A stretch of 64,000 nucleotides of DNA from UBA7332 sp051657165 (GTDB lineage: Bacteria > Bacteroidota > Bacteroidia > Bacteroidales > UBA7332), in assembly GCA_051657165.1 (NCBI GenBank), contig JBOFKD010000297.1:62001-126000 (forward strand). The letters run 5' to 3'. Below the pieces are notes generated by a model. The model did not search any database. It was not told where the DNA came from and saw only the letters and a list, made by a program, of their open reading frames with translations. Below, piece after piece: positions 7,985 to 18,335 of the stretch; position 1 is the first letter of the stretch; every line of letters begins with the position of its first letter. The position numbers and the translations under genes were made by a program.

Positions 7985-8710
7985 TTACCTCGGAGATTTA
8001 AAATAACTTTTCGGAATATCATTTTTAATTGTTGCCGTTTTTATCTGCATGGTAAACACACGTTTTTTCTTATAGTCATGTACAATCATCCTGTGCGGGG
8101 CATACACGTCCTGGAACATACGATAATCGCTGAACTGTAATAAATATTGAGATTCTTCCTTTGTTTTATCGTCTTTATACCAGGATTTAACCTGCAAAAC
8201 AAGCCCGGAATTCTTTGCCACATACATCCGGTGACTCTCATTGTAGGCGTTATACTGTACAATCCATACAGGGACTTTATTAATCAGACTATCTCCAACG
8301 GTACGCGAATTAAGCTTTTTGGTTTTCCACTCGGCAAAATTAAGTATTGGGTTATTATCCTCGTGCGGTATTTTATTTTTCTTCCAGAATCCCAGAATTT
8401 TCATCCACAAAAGATCCTGATCCCGAATAAAATCAAACTTAAAACCAAAGAGATTCACTTCTCCCCGAAAAGAATCCATCCCATTTGTGATAACATGCAA
8501 CGGAAAGAGCTTCCCGTTGTAATCCATATCGACATAAACATCGATAATATTGTTCTTTATTACAGGTTCCAGATTTTCAAATTTAGTGATCTCAAAAAAG
8601 CGATCTTCCAGAGATTTAGGACTAGGATAGTTGTTTTCGTTCTTAGCATATATGAAGTTGCTATAAAAAAACAGTAGAAGGACTAAACGAAAAATAGAAG
8701 CTTTCATCAT
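7985..8710 (-). CDS. Exported protein, possible LolA/LppX-like fold, function unknown
   Basis: The 241-residue product has a cleavable signal (hydrophobic to about residue 20, then YAKNEN). The mature part alternates short beta-strand-like stretches (DVYVDMDYNG, VPVWIVQYNAY, LVLQVKSWY) in the manner of outer-membrane lipoprotein-sorting-like domains. No catalytic motif is visible. It starts MM, so the true start may be the second methionine. It is divergent from the OmpA gene. The fold suggestion is inference; a conserved hypothetical label would also be fair. Confidence 0.65.
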   Translation of the reverse strand: MMKASIFRLVLLLFFYSNFIYAKNENNYPSPKSLEDRFFEITKFENLEPVIKNNIIDVYVDMDYNGKLFPLHVITNGMDSFRGEVNLFGFKFDFIRDQDLLWMKILGFWKKNKIPHEDNNPILNFAEWKTKKLNSRTVGDSLINKVPVWIVQYNAYNESHRMYVAKNSGLVLQVKSWYKDDKTKEESQYLLQFSDYRMFQDVYAPHRMIVHDYKKKRVFTMQIKTATIKNDIPKSYFKSPR

Positions 8711-8813
8711 TTACTTATGAAGATAAAGTTAGCAGTCAATAGGTTAAACATCTCTCTCATCAAAACAAAAGTAATAGATAAAATGTTAAATCAAAGTCAA
8801 TCATTCTAACAAG

Positions 8814-8843
8814 TTTGACATTATCGTTAGTTTTATAACTTTG
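8814..8843 (+). promoter_or_regulatory. Promoter of the OmpA lipoprotein gene
   Basis: TTTG at 8814-8817, an 18-base spacer and TAACTTTG at 8836-8843 match the Bacteroidota vegetative promoter closely. The distance to the ATG at 8891 leaves a leader of about 45 bases. Confidence 0.85.
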
Positions 8844-8890
8844 CGGTAATTTTGAGAACAACATATCTAAACAATTAAGTAAATACTATT

Positions 8891-9583
8891 ATGAAAAAGA
8901 AAAATCTATTCTACAGCCTATTCCTTAGCGCTGCTTTGTTATTTAGCTCATGTAACATGACTAATATGGGTAAAGGTGGTCTGATTGGCGGTGGCGGTGG
9001 AGCTGCTTTGGGTGCAGGTATTGGTGCTCTTGCCGGTGGTGGAAAAGGTGCAGGTATCGGTGCTGCAATTGGTGGTGTTGTAGGAACAACTGCCGGATTG
9101 CTTATCGGTAAAAAAATGGATAAACAGAAGAAAGAATTACAGGAGCAGATCAAGAATGCACAAATCGAAGAGGTTACAGATGCTAACGGTCTTAAAGCTA
9201 TCAAAGTTACTTTTGACAGTGGAATTCTATTTGCTACAGGTAAAAGTAATTTGAGCCAGACTGCTAAAACTGAGCTTTCGGAATTTGCTTCTTCATTGAT
9301 CAACAATCCTGAAACTGATGTTGCTGTTCTTGGTTATACTGATAATACTGGTAGTCTTGCTATCAACCAGAAACTTTCTTTGGAAAGAGCTCAGTCTGTT
9401 GCAAATTACCTAATCAATAGCGGAGTTTCTCCTTCACGTGTTACTACTAAAGGTATGGCATGGAATGATCCGGTTGCCAGCAATGATACTCCGGAAGGAA
9501 GAGCCCAGAACAGACGTGTAGAAATCTACATTACTGCTAACCAGCAAATGATTAAGAATGCTGAATCAGGTAATCTGAACTAA
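8891..9583 (+). CDS. OmpA-family outer-membrane lipoprotein with glycine zipper
   Basis: The 230-residue protein has a type II signal ending LFSSC, with Cys21 the lipidated residue. A glycine-zipper stretch (about residues 29-75, many GxxxG steps) follows, then an OmpA C-terminal peptidoglycan-binding domain (about 105-215) with GYTDNTGS and GRAQNRRVEIYI. This is the YiaD-like layout. It probably anchors the outer membrane to peptidoglycan. It has its own near-consensus promoter and a strong terminator, so it is likely monocistronic and well expressed. Confidence 0.93.
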   Translation: MKKKNLFYSLFLSAALLFSSCNMTNMGKGGLIGGGGGAALGAGIGALAGGGKGAGIGAAIGGVVGTTAGLLIGKKMDKQKKELQEQIKNAQIEEVTDANGLKAIKVTFDSGILFATGKSNLSQTAKTELSEFASSLINNPETDVAVLGYTDNTGSLAINQKLSLERAQSVANYLINSGVSPSRVTTKGMAWNDPVASNDTPEGRAQNRRVEIYITANQQMIKNAESGNLN

Positions 9584-9602
9584 TTAATAATACAGTAAAA
9601 GA

Positions 9603-9632
9603 CATCCGGAATATTCCGGATGCCTTTTTTTG
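9603..9632. terminator. Terminator, perfect 20-bp palindrome plus T-run
   Basis: CATCCGGAATATTCCGGATG (9603-9622) is followed by a run of T for the plus strand. A-rich sequence on the other side lets it also serve the convergent hexosaminidase gene. Confidence 0.9.
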
Positions 9633-9654
9633 TTTTCAGACAGCAAAAAAATTG

Positions 9655-11256
9655 TCAGGGTGTTTCAAGCCAGAATGCATCGCTATAGTTTAATCCCCAT
9701 AAATTATATCTTTCCCGCTGCTTCTCCCATCTTTCTTTATCCATAAACTTAGAGCGGGAAACAGGCTCGGACCAAAGAATCTCTGACAGGGCTGTCATTC
9801 TCGGAAATACAGCATATTCAACTCTTTCAATTGTCGGATAGTATTCAGTCCAGATACAGCCACTTGCTCCGATTATTCGTTTATTCTCCCGCTTACTCAA
9901 AACCTTTGAATTAAGCGGAAAGCGATATACACTATCTACGGTTACAAGAAGCGGATGAGATGGTTCCGGCTCTTCTTTTACCTGTTTATGATTGAAGTAA
10001 GCATAACGCTGAGGAGCCATAATTACATCATGACCTTTTTTAGCTGCTTGAACTCCGGCCTTCTCATTCTTCCAGCTCATAATAATTGTCTTCTGAGAAG
10101 CATCTGCATCCAGTGCTTCACCCCATGCGATGGGTCTTTTCCCGAGATCAGATATAATACGTTCCGTATGTCTGATAAACCAGCTTTGCACCTCCCGCTC
10201 GTCTTTCATATTATTCTCAGCCATAAAAGTCTGAACTTTTGCTGATTCTTTCCACCATTTACGGGAGCACTCATCGCCTCCGAAATGAATATACGGACCC
10301 GGAAACAAGGATGCTACATTCCCGAATACAGTCTCCAGGAATTCAAGAACTTCAGGGGAAGGAGCCAGTACATTATTTCGCTTGTTATAGATTCCCCAGG
10401 TCTCGGCAACTTTATATTCTTTGGAAGGATCTGTAGAGAACTCAGGATATGAGGCTATTACAGCCAGACAATGCCCGGGTATATCTATTTCAGGCACAAC
10501 CGTTATATACCTGTCCTCCGCATACTTTACAATCTCCCGTATTTCGCTCTGTGTGTAAAAGCCACCGTAGCGTGTCGAGTCAATTCCTGTACCGGGATAG
10601 ACCCCAATAATCGTAGCATCTCTCCAGGCACCCGTCCCGGTAAGTTTCGGATATTCGGGTATTTCTATACGCCAGCCCTGATCATCTGTCAGATGCCAGT
10701 GAAAGATATTCATTTTATGGAGTGCCAGATAATCAATAAACTGTTTTATGTAATCTACCGGAAAAATATGGCGGGCTACATCCAGATGCATGGACCGATA
10801 TTCGGTTTTAGGCTCATCATAGATGGAGCACACAGGTATTACAAGTTTATTATTTCCGTGACCTACAGGCAGGAGTTGAATAAGCGACTGAACGGCATAA
10901 AACAATCCTTCTTCATTGTATCCGGTAAGCCGTATCTTATTCTTATCTGACTTTATACGATAAGCTCCGGCTTTCTTACGGGATGATGGTTTAATCTCCA
11001 GAATAATGTCGGCTGAAGATAAATCCTCTATCCTGTTCAGAAAAAGAAAAGGATAATACTTTTTGAGATAGGCATTAAAAAACTGTGCAGACCGTTCACA
11101 TTCATATCCGGACACAGATATACTTACTTCTGAGGGAAGTTCCAGTATCTGTTCTGAACACTTAAATTCAACAGGCTTAGGAAAGATAGCTGAATAAGAA
11201 GCGGTTGTTTTCATAACTAATAAAAAGACAAGTATAAGATAATAACTAAATTTCAT
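9655..11256 (-). CDS. GH20 beta-N-acetylhexosaminidase (exported)
   Basis: The 533-residue protein has a signal peptide (about residues 1-23), an N-terminal GH20b-type domain (about 24-145) and a GH20 catalytic barrel. The barrel carries the conserved HFGGDE at 324-329, where Asp328 and Glu329 are the substrate-assist and acid/base pair. No lipobox is seen, so it is probably periplasmic. It cleaves terminal GlcNAc or GalNAc from glycans. It lies downstream of a SusC/SusD pair but behind a terminator, so it may have its own promoter. Confidence 0.94.
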   Translation of the reverse strand: MKFSYYLILVFLLVMKTTASYSAIFPKPVEFKCSEQILELPSEVSISVSGYECERSAQFFNAYLKKYYPFLFLNRIEDLSSADIILEIKPSSRKKAGAYRIKSDKNKIRLTGYNEEGLFYAVQSLIQLLPVGHGNNKLVIPVCSIYDEPKTEYRSMHLDVARHIFPVDYIKQFIDYLALHKMNIFHWHLTDDQGWRIEIPEYPKLTGTGAWRDATIIGVYPGTGIDSTRYGGFYTQSEIREIVKYAEDRYITVVPEIDIPGHCLAVIASYPEFSTDPSKEYKVAETWGIYNKRNNVLAPSPEVLEFLETVFGNVASLFPGPYIHFGGDECSRKWWKESAKVQTFMAENNMKDEREVQSWFIRHTERIISDLGKRPIAWGEALDADASQKTIIMSWKNEKAGVQAAKKGHDVIMAPQRYAYFNHKQVKEEPEPSHPLLVTVDSVYRFPLNSKVLSKRENKRIIGASGCIWTEYYPTIERVEYAVFPRMTALSEILWSEPVSRSKFMDKERWEKQRERYNLWGLNYSDAFWLETP

Positions 11257-11330
11257 AACTGTTCATTTTCCATTTTTCACTTTATCTCAGTCATTATATG
11301 TATTCTGTACAGCGAATAACCGATTAGAAA

Positions 11331-11362
11331 AAAAGGGAGGCTTAAAGATAAACCTCCCTTTT
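11331..11362 (-). terminator. Terminator after SusD
   Basis: AAAAGGGAGG and CCTCCCTTTT arms with a 12-base loop are followed by T on the minus strand. It separates the SusC/SusD unit from the GH20 gene. Confidence 0.85.
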
Positions 11363-11388
11363 CATATATATATTATTTCATCAAATAA

Positions 11389-13119
11389 TTACCAACCCGG
11401 ATTTTGAGGTAGCGTTAATCCTTCCGCTTCATACAGCAATATTTCATTCATTGGGATCGAATTTAAATAATGCTTCGACTCATCAAACTTTCTGATATTT
11501 TTAGAACCATAAGGTAATAGATAACCTTCTGAATCAACTTCACCTTTACCTTTATTATCAGCCATTACATGAGCACCACGAGCTACATCCGGATTTTCTG
11601 CCATATCGAGATATAATCCTTTTTTCCATCTCATTAAGTCAAAGTAACGAATATAAGTCCAGGTCATCAATTCTGCCCGTCTTTCCCTTCTGATCTCCCA
11701 TAATAAAGGAGAAACAACACCTGTTTTCGTTTCTAGTGCTGATGTCCTTGCAGGATCATTAATTGTTACCCCATTTACCTGAACTGTATTTGCATCGACA
11801 TACGTTAAACGATTCACTCCGGCTCTGTCCCGTAACAAGTTAATAGATTTATCCAGATCAGCCTGTGTAATCTGATCTAATTCGGCTAATGCTTCTGCAT
11901 AATTTAGTAATACTTCTGCATAACCAAAAACAGGAGCATCAATATGATTCTGACCATTTGTTGTTACCTGAGTTCCGCTAAGACCCGGATTATTAAATAG
12001 AATTATACGATAACCTGTATTCGCAGATAACCCACCATCTTCTTTTCCTGCATAAGCCCATTTTGAAGCTAATGCTGCTGCCAGCCTTTTATCACGATTA
12101 GCAAGCACATTCTCCATGGTCGCATCTCCTTTATATTTATCTGATTGCTTAATCGGCAATCCATCTATACAAGGATAACTTTCGACGGCTGCTTTAGTCA
12201 TACCATTTATTACTGTTGATGTATTCGTATAAGACTGTATTGAATGCATCCAGATACTTGGTTGGTAATCCTTATAAAGAAGCATTTCTTTACTATTTTT
12301 CAACTCAACAGAATTATAAACAGATTTAAAATCACTGTTCAAGCTGTAAAGATTACTCGATATAATATTTTCAGCATAAGACTTTGCTTTTTCCAAATAT
12401 AACTTCGGATCACCTAAGTTATGATATTTTCTGTAAGTTCCTTCATATAAAGCTACACGAGAAGCCAAAGCTGCAACAACATATTTATTAATTGTATTTG
12501 GTTGATCTGAAGCCAAAACAGAGCTATAAGCTTCATCTAAATCAGTCATAACTTTATCTATCACCTCATTCCTGTTCATCCGTGGCTGAAAAATAGAAGG
12601 TCTGTCAGATTCGACTAACGGTTTATCAAAATAAGGCACGTCTCCAAATCTTTGTACCAAACGAAAATAACAAAATGCGCGAAAGAATTTTGCTACGCCA
12701 GTCCAGTGATTATTCTGGGCTTCTGACATCCCGGGTACAGTTGGAATTCTCTGAAGCATAACATTCGCTCTGCGAATTTTCTCATAATAAGTTTTCCAAT
12801 TTGAATTTGAAGATGCTGGTGTTGCATCATATTGCGTAAAAGAGTTATTACATAAGTCATCGGAAATATACATAGTAGCTCCACCACTTTGAAAATAGAA
12901 CTCTGAAGTGGTTCCGGTTCCATTTCCATACCCTAAGAATTCATCATAGAACATCCATGCATAAGTCCTTACATTAGATTCACTTGTCCAGTAGTTATCA
13001 TCTGTAAATCGATCAAGTGGTTCTTTATCGAGAAAGTCAGAACAAGAAGAAGAACCAAATAAAACAGCACATAATGCTGTCATTCCAATATATCTATTCA
13101 GTTTTTTCATTTTAATCAT
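11389..13119 (-). CDS. SusD/RagB-family glycan-binding lipoprotein
   Basis: The 576-residue lipoprotein has lipobox GSSSC with Cys26, counted from the first ATG. The second in-frame ATG, codon 4 (MKKLNRY), is an equally plausible start. The mature sequence SDFLDKEPLDRFTDDNYW and the C-terminal RRERRAELMTW and RYFDLMRWKKG blocks are standard SusD/RagB features. It caps its SusC partner at the cell surface and binds the transported glycan. It follows SusC by 26 bases. The GH20 gene downstream suggests an amino-sugar glycan; this is inference. Confidence 0.95.
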   Translation of the reverse strand: MIKMKKLNRYIGMTALCAVLFGSSSCSDFLDKEPLDRFTDDNYWTSESNVRTYAWMFYDEFLGYGNGTGTTSEFYFQSGGATMYISDDLCNNSFTQYDATPASSNSNWKTYYEKIRRANVMLQRIPTVPGMSEAQNNHWTGVAKFFRAFCYFRLVQRFGDVPYFDKPLVESDRPSIFQPRMNRNEVIDKVMTDLDEAYSSVLASDQPNTINKYVVAALASRVALYEGTYRKYHNLGDPKLYLEKAKSYAENIISSNLYSLNSDFKSVYNSVELKNSKEMLLYKDYQPSIWMHSIQSYTNTSTVINGMTKAAVESYPCIDGLPIKQSDKYKGDATMENVLANRDKRLAAALASKWAYAGKEDGGLSANTGYRIILFNNPGLSGTQVTTNGQNHIDAPVFGYAEVLLNYAEALAELDQITQADLDKSINLLRDRAGVNRLTYVDANTVQVNGVTINDPARTSALETKTGVVSPLLWEIRRERRAELMTWTYIRYFDLMRWKKGLYLDMAENPDVARGAHVMADNKGKGEVDSEGYLLPYGSKNIRKFDESKHYLNSIPMNEILLYEAEGLTLPQNPGW

Positions 13120-13145
13120 AGTTTTTGAATTAGATCTGATAAAGC

Positions 13146-16100
13146 TTAGAAATTAACCTGAACACCAAATGATAATGTCCGGAAGTATGGGAATGTTCTA
13201 CCCCATTGTGACTCTGCTTCATCTATTTCAGGGTCCACAGGTAAACGTTTACTTTTAAATTCAGCCAGATTTTCACCTGTGAAGAATAACCGTGCTTTTT
13301 GAATATAAGCTTTCTTTGTCAAACGCTGAGGAATTGTATATCCTATTGTAAGATTTTTTAGTCTCAAATATGACAAATCATTCAAATAACGAGTTTGTGC
13401 AAAGAAGTTGTTTGAACCTGGAACTGCTGATTTGAATGCATTTGTAGCATGTCCGGCAAAAGGATTTGGCCAAAAGGCATCTGGATTTTCAGGAGTCCAG
13501 TAATCAAGTTGATGCTCATACATTGCATCCGTCCGGTTATACAGAGGCAATATCAAATCTGACGCAGCCCAATAATTTCTTTTCCCTACACCCTGAAAAA
13601 ATACATTTAAATCAAAACCATAGAAATTTCCTCCTACAGAGAAACCATATTGGAATCGAGGGGTATTATTTCCTATTTTTTTCAAATCTCCATGATCTTC
13701 TGCTGTACCTTTCCCCCAGCTAATCTTACCATCACCATCCAGATCTGCATATCTGACATCACCCGGACCAAAAACAAATTTACCTTTCTGAAGAAGGTCT
13801 TGAGATGCGATTCCAGGCTTAAGAACTAACTTATCACCCTGTCTTTCAAAATCAGATTCTTGAAATAGTCCGGCTGTTTCAAACCCCCAGATTTCACCAA
13901 CCTCCATACCTTCATATAAGCTTCCCAACATTTTTGTTGAGTTATCTTCCCATTTTGTAACCTTTGTCTTATAGTCACTTAATGTTGCAGTTACAAAGAA
14001 GTTTATATCCTTATTGATTTTATAATTAAAATCCAACGCAATCTCTATACCTCTTGTACGAAGATTTCCTGAATTCACAAAAGAAGGAGATGCTCCAAAA
14101 ATTTCCGGTAATGCCTGACCTGCACTCAACACCCCTTTAGTATCACGCTGGAACCAGTCAAAGTTTATACCAAACATATTATTAAAGAATCTGGCATCAA
14201 AACCTAAGTCAAGAGTATTTACACGTTCCCATGTTAATGACTCACCTACCAATTGATAGTTATTTGGAGATGGTGCTAATGTTCCATTTACAATCCAGTT
14301 TGCATTTGAGTTTGACATAATCCTTAAGAATGCATCTTGTTTTACAGCCTGATTACCAATAGAACCATATGAGCCTCTTAGTTTCAAATCAGTTAGAGCA
14401 GGCTTAAGACCTTGCATAAAACTTTCTTCTGTAACTCTATAGCCAAGTGACCCTGATGGAAAGAATGCCCATCTGTCATCTCTTGGAAAGCTGGATGAGC
14501 CATCCACTCGGCCATTTAATTCAACAAGGTATTTCCCCATATAATCGTAGTTTGCACGCATGAAATAACCAGCAATTGCATATTGATTATGATAAGGATT
14601 TGAATTTAGCAAACCTGGCCATACATATTGACCTCCGGTTGCTAAACCAAATTCTGGTTTATCTTTGTCCATTAAACCTCTTCTTTCAGTGTAGGTTCTT
14701 TCTGCGTCATTCCACTCAATATTTGTACCAGCAGTTAGTTTCATGTTATGCTTCTGATCAAATAATTTTTCATATGTAGCATAAGCATTAAATACCTGAG
14801 TTTGATTTGTTGTTCCAATTCTGCTTACTCTGTCATGAGAGCTTCCAGGAGCAACTAACTGAGAGTAACTTTTGTCCATATTATTAATATCAAAAGGACT
14901 CCAGAAATCCCATAACTGAACAACTCCTCCGTTATTCTTGCGACGAGCATTATCAAATGCGAAGCTATATTCAGCAACAACATTTAATCCTTTCATTATT
15001 TCAGCATTTAATGATCCGGATAAACGCATATAATCTGTAGTAAGATTACTCATATTAGCATTAGCGAGATAACCTGGTGCATGTCTGAAATACTTACCCT
15101 GATATGTACCATAAGGGAAATAACTACCCCAGCGCATATAATATCCGAAATAGCCGTTCGTATTATCAAAACCTGAACCATCATAATAGTTATATGGATA
15201 ATCATATTCCTGGCGTGAAAATAATGTTCTAAAGTCAGCTGTCAGCCATTTAGCTAATTTAGTATTGAACCCAATATTTGCATTATAGCGTCTATTCTTT
15301 TCTGGATTCGTCTTAAACATACCTTCCTGGCTACTATAGCCTAATGAAACCAAGAAAGACGAGTTCTCTCCCATATTTCCATTCATTGAAATATTATGGC
15401 TATTCTGTGGAGCCCAGTTTTTTAGCATTTCCTTATGTGGATCCCAGATTCTATAGAAATAAGCTCGTCCGTTTACAACCTCCCAGTCTTCTCCATACAC
15501 CATCTCTTTATCTGTTTTTCCATTTGGATATTTCTGCTTCCATTCCTGAATTTTAGGAAGCATATCCTTAAATATCATACCAAAAGCTTCAGCGACTTCT
15601 CCTGCTCTGTCTTTTGCCCCTATTAAAGCAGGTAATTCAACTGTTGGATCTGAAAATTGAACAAGATTTGTTGGTTTATTCCATGCAAAATTTCCGTTAT
15701 AACTAATGTTTACTCTATCTGACTTTGTTCCTGTTTTTGTTTTAATAAGAATTACTCCAAAAGCGCCACGAGCTCCATAAATAGATGCTGATGCTGCATC
15801 TTTCAGCACGGAAACACTTTCTACATCTGATGGATTAAGTAATGACAAATCTTCCATTGGAACGCCATCAACAAGAATCAATGGATTTCCTTTTGCTTTG
15901 CCATCAATCATCGTTCCTGCACCACGAATCTGAATATTTGGTTTACCGCCAAGTTTTCCACTTGAAGTAGTTATCACCAATCCGGGAGTTGTACCTTGTA
16001 AACTTTTTGTAAGATCTGTATTGGCTTTTGAACCAATTGCTTTTTTGACATCTACAGTAGAAACTGCACCTGTAAGGTTTTCTTTCTTTTGTGTACCAAA

Positions 16101-16496
16101 CCCAACCACTACGACTTCGCTTACTAATTGTGCATCTTCTTCAAGTGTTACTTTTAAATTGCGCTGTTTCCCCAGAGTAATATCCTGAGATTTATATCCT
16201 ATATAAGAAAATTCAAGCACAGCATTTTGCGGAACATCTAAGGTGAATTTCCCATCAAAATCTGTCATAGTTCCAATTGTAGTTCCTTTAACAACTACAT
16301 TAACACCTACCAATGGTTCTCCAGTAGTATCAAACACCGAACCATTTACTTTTACATTTGCCTGTTGCAGTGATGTATTCTCTGCTCTCAAGGAAGAATA
16401 ATCCGGATAAATAGTGGCTGTACAGACAGCTAACCCTATAACAGAGAGTCTTTTCACTAATTGGCCCGGCAAACTAACTCTATTTTTTCTAATCAT
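13146..16496 (-). CDS. SusC/RagA-family TonB-dependent outer-membrane transporter
   Basis: The 1116-residue protein starts with a signal segment (about residues 14-30). A carboxypeptidase D regulatory-like domain follows (about 48-125, containing GEPLVGVNVVVKGT). The TonB-box-like EVVVVG lies at 127-132 with GTQKKENLTGAV after it. Then come the plug (GTTPGLVI, IRGAG, LILVDGVPM) and a 22-strand barrel ending in Phe. It imports oligosaccharides using TonB energy. It heads the SusC-SusD unit. No sigma/anti-sigma or HTCS regulator is adjacent. Confidence 0.96.
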   Translation of the reverse strand: MIRKNRVSLPGQLVKRLSVIGLAVCTATIYPDYSSLRAENTSLQQANVKVNGSVFDTTGEPLVGVNVVVKGTTIGTMTDFDGKFTLDVPQNAVLEFSYIGYKSQDITLGKQRNLKVTLEEDAQLVSEVVVVGFGTQKKENLTGAVSTVDVKKAIGSKANTDLTKSLQGTTPGLVITTSSGKLGGKPNIQIRGAGTMIDGKAKGNPLILVDGVPMEDLSLLNPSDVESVSVLKDAASASIYGARGAFGVILIKTKTGTKSDRVNISYNGNFAWNKPTNLVQFSDPTVELPALIGAKDRAGEVAEAFGMIFKDMLPKIQEWKQKYPNGKTDKEMVYGEDWEVVNGRAYFYRIWDPHKEMLKNWAPQNSHNISMNGNMGENSSFLVSLGYSSQEGMFKTNPEKNRRYNANIGFNTKLAKWLTADFRTLFSRQEYDYPYNYYDGSGFDNTNGYFGYYMRWGSYFPYGTYQGKYFRHAPGYLANANMSNLTTDYMRLSGSLNAEIMKGLNVVAEYSFAFDNARRKNNGGVVQLWDFWSPFDINNMDKSYSQLVAPGSSHDRVSRIGTTNQTQVFNAYATYEKLFDQKHNMKLTAGTNIEWNDAERTYTERRGLMDKDKPEFGLATGGQYVWPGLLNSNPYHNQYAIAGYFMRANYDYMGKYLVELNGRVDGSSSFPRDDRWAFFPSGSLGYRVTEESFMQGLKPALTDLKLRGSYGSIGNQAVKQDAFLRIMSNSNANWIVNGTLAPSPNNYQLVGESLTWERVNTLDLGFDARFFNNMFGINFDWFQRDTKGVLSAGQALPEIFGASPSFVNSGNLRTRGIEIALDFNYKINKDINFFVTATLSDYKTKVTKWEDNSTKMLGSLYEGMEVGEIWGFETAGLFQESDFERQGDKLVLKPGIASQDLLQKGKFVFGPGDVRYADLDGDGKISWGKGTAEDHGDLKKIGNNTPRFQYGFSVGGNFYGFDLNVFFQGVGKRNYWAASDLILPLYNRTDAMYEHQLDYWTPENPDAFWPNPFAGHATNAFKSAVPGSNNFFAQTRYLNDLSYLRLKNLTIGYTIPQRLTKKAYIQKARLFFTGENLAEFKSKRLPVDPEIDEAESQWGRTFPYFRTLSFGVQVNF

Positions 16497-16824
16497 AAAG
16501 GAATTAATTTAAGGGTAAATTATTTTTATTGGTTTTATCTTTTTGTATTAGAATCCTATAACATCAACAAATATAGATTTATAGAAACTGAATTCATTAA
16601 ACTATCACAAACCTATACATTTTAATATAAATATTAAAACATTATACATATATAAATACATTTATACAGTTAATTATATGATAAAATAGTATATTTAATA
16701 CTATAAACGATGTAAAGATAGACAATCAACCAAAAATAAAACCACTATCATTTAATTCATACATATTTTTATTAATACAATCAGAAAAAAATACAATTCG
16801 ATTAATGGTAATATACTACGCAAA
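16497..16824 (-). promoter_or_regulatory. AT-rich leader and promoter region of the first SusC/D unit
   Basis: No gene is present. On the minus strand there are two TAnnTTTG candidates, TAGGTTTG (16608-16615) and TATATTTG (16568-16575). Neither has a clean -33 TTTG at the usual distance, so the start point cannot be chosen. Confidence 0.45.
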
Positions 16825-16855
16825 AAAAGGGCTATCTGAAACAGATAGCCCTTTT
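16825..16855 (-). terminator. Terminator of asnS
   Basis: AAAAGGGCTATCTG and CAGATAGCCCTTTT form a 14-bp stem with a 3-base loop and a T-run on the minus strand. Confidence 0.93.
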
Positions 16856-16875
16856 CTATATATAAATCTAATCAA

Positions 16876-18270
16876 TTAGAATTCACAGTTTTTAGGTGTA
16901 CGTGGGAAAGGAATTACGTCACGGATATTACCCATACCTGTTACGAATAGTAATAAACGCTCAAAACCTAAGCCAAAGCCTGAGTGTGGCGCTGTACCGA
17001 AACGACGAGTATCAAGATACCACCAAAGATCTTTCATTGGTATACCCATCTCTTCAATTCGATTCAACAGCTTATCATAATTCTCTTCACGCTGAGAACC
17101 TCCGATAATTTCACCGATTTTCGGGAACAGTACATCCATTGCACGAACTGTTTTACCATCATCATTCTGTTTCATATAGAATGCTTTGATATCTTTCGGA
17201 TAATCAGTAAGAATCACTGGTTTTTTGAAGTGCTTCTCAACAAGATAACGTTCATGCTCAGACTGAAGATCTGTACCCCAATCCACAGGGAACTCAAACT
17301 TCTCACCTGAAGCTTTAAGAATCTCAACCCCTTCTGTATATGGAAGACGAATAAAGTCGTTTTCAACAACAAACTTCAAGCGCTCTAGCAGCTCTTTATC
17401 GTACATCTCATTCAGGAATGCCAGATCATCCTGACAATTATCCAATGCATACTGAATCAGATATTTCAGGAAGTCTTCAGCCAGATTCATATTGTCGGCA
17501 ATTTCATAAAAAGCAACTTCCGGCTCAATCATCCAGAATTCAGCAAGGTGGCGTGGTGTATTTGAATTCTCAGCTCTGAAAGTAGGTCCGAATGTATAAA
17601 CTGATCCTAAAGCCATAGCTCCTAATTCACCTTCCAACTGTCCTGAAACTGTCAGATTTGCATGTTTTCCAAAGAAATCAGCTGTATAATCAACTTTCCC
17701 TTCTTCGTTACGCGGAGGATTTTCAACATCCAGAGTTGTTACCTGGAACATTGCTCCGGCTCCTTCCGCATCAGACGCTGTAATCAGCGGTGTATGAAGA
17801 TAGAAATATCCGCGGTCATTGAAATATTTATGAATTGCATAAGCCATATGATGGCGAATACGTAAGATTGCACCAAATGTGTTTGTGCGTGGACGAAGAT
17901 GTGCTATTTCGCGCAAGAACTCCAGTGTATGCCCTTTCTTTTGCAAAGGATAAGTTGTAGGGTCTGCTGATCCATAGATCTCGATCTTTTCCGCCTGAAT
18001 TTCAGCCGACTGACCTTTCCCCTGAGACTCTACTAAAATACCGGTAACATTAATAGATGCACCAGTAGTTATAGGCTTTAGAAATTCTTCACCGAATTTT
18101 TCTACGTCTGCTACAATTTGAATATTATTGATTGTAGAACCGTCATTCAATGCGATAAAGCTTACATGTTTGTTTCCACGACGGGTACGTACCCACCCTT
18201 TCACATTAATCGTTGAACCGAAGGCTCCACATTTTAATGCATCGATAATCTTCGTTCTTTGTAATTCCAT
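16876..18270 (-). CDS. asnS: Asparaginyl-tRNA synthetase
   Basis: This class IIb synthetase charges tRNA-Asn. It has an N-terminal OB-fold anticodon-binding domain (GWVRTRRGNKHVSFIALNDG), then the catalytic core with class II motif 2 (FRAENSNTPRHLAEF) and motif 3 (GFGLGFERLLLF). I chose the ATG at 18268-18270 (MELQRTKI, 464 residues). The reading frame also allows a start four codons earlier, but that adds an atypical MILV. Terminators flank it on both sides, so it is likely a single-gene unit. Confidence 0.96.
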   Translation of the reverse strand: MELQRTKIIDALKCGAFGSTINVKGWVRTRRGNKHVSFIALNDGSTINNIQIVADVEKFGEEFLKPITTGASINVTGILVESQGKGQSAEIQAEKIEIYGSADPTTYPLQKKGHTLEFLREIAHLRPRTNTFGAILRIRHHMAYAIHKYFNDRGYFYLHTPLITASDAEGAGAMFQVTTLDVENPPRNEEGKVDYTADFFGKHANLTVSGQLEGELGAMALGSVYTFGPTFRAENSNTPRHLAEFWMIEPEVAFYEIADNMNLAEDFLKYLIQYALDNCQDDLAFLNEMYDKELLERLKFVVENDFIRLPYTEGVEILKASGEKFEFPVDWGTDLQSEHERYLVEKHFKKPVILTDYPKDIKAFYMKQNDDGKTVRAMDVLFPKIGEIIGGSQREENYDKLLNRIEEMGIPMKDLWWYLDTRRFGTAPHSGFGLGFERLLLFVTGMGNIRDVIPFPRTPKNCEF

Positions 18271-18287
18271 AACTAATATCATTATTC

Positions 18288-18322
18288 TAAAAGCCGGAGT
18301 AAATCAATACATCCGGCTTTTA
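18288..18322 (-). terminator. Terminator after the pseudouridine synthase gene
   Basis: TAAAAGCCGGA and TCCGGCTTTTA are perfect 11-bp arms around a 13-base loop, between the synthase stop and asnS start. Confidence 0.85.
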
Positions 18323-18335
18323 TATCATTATATCT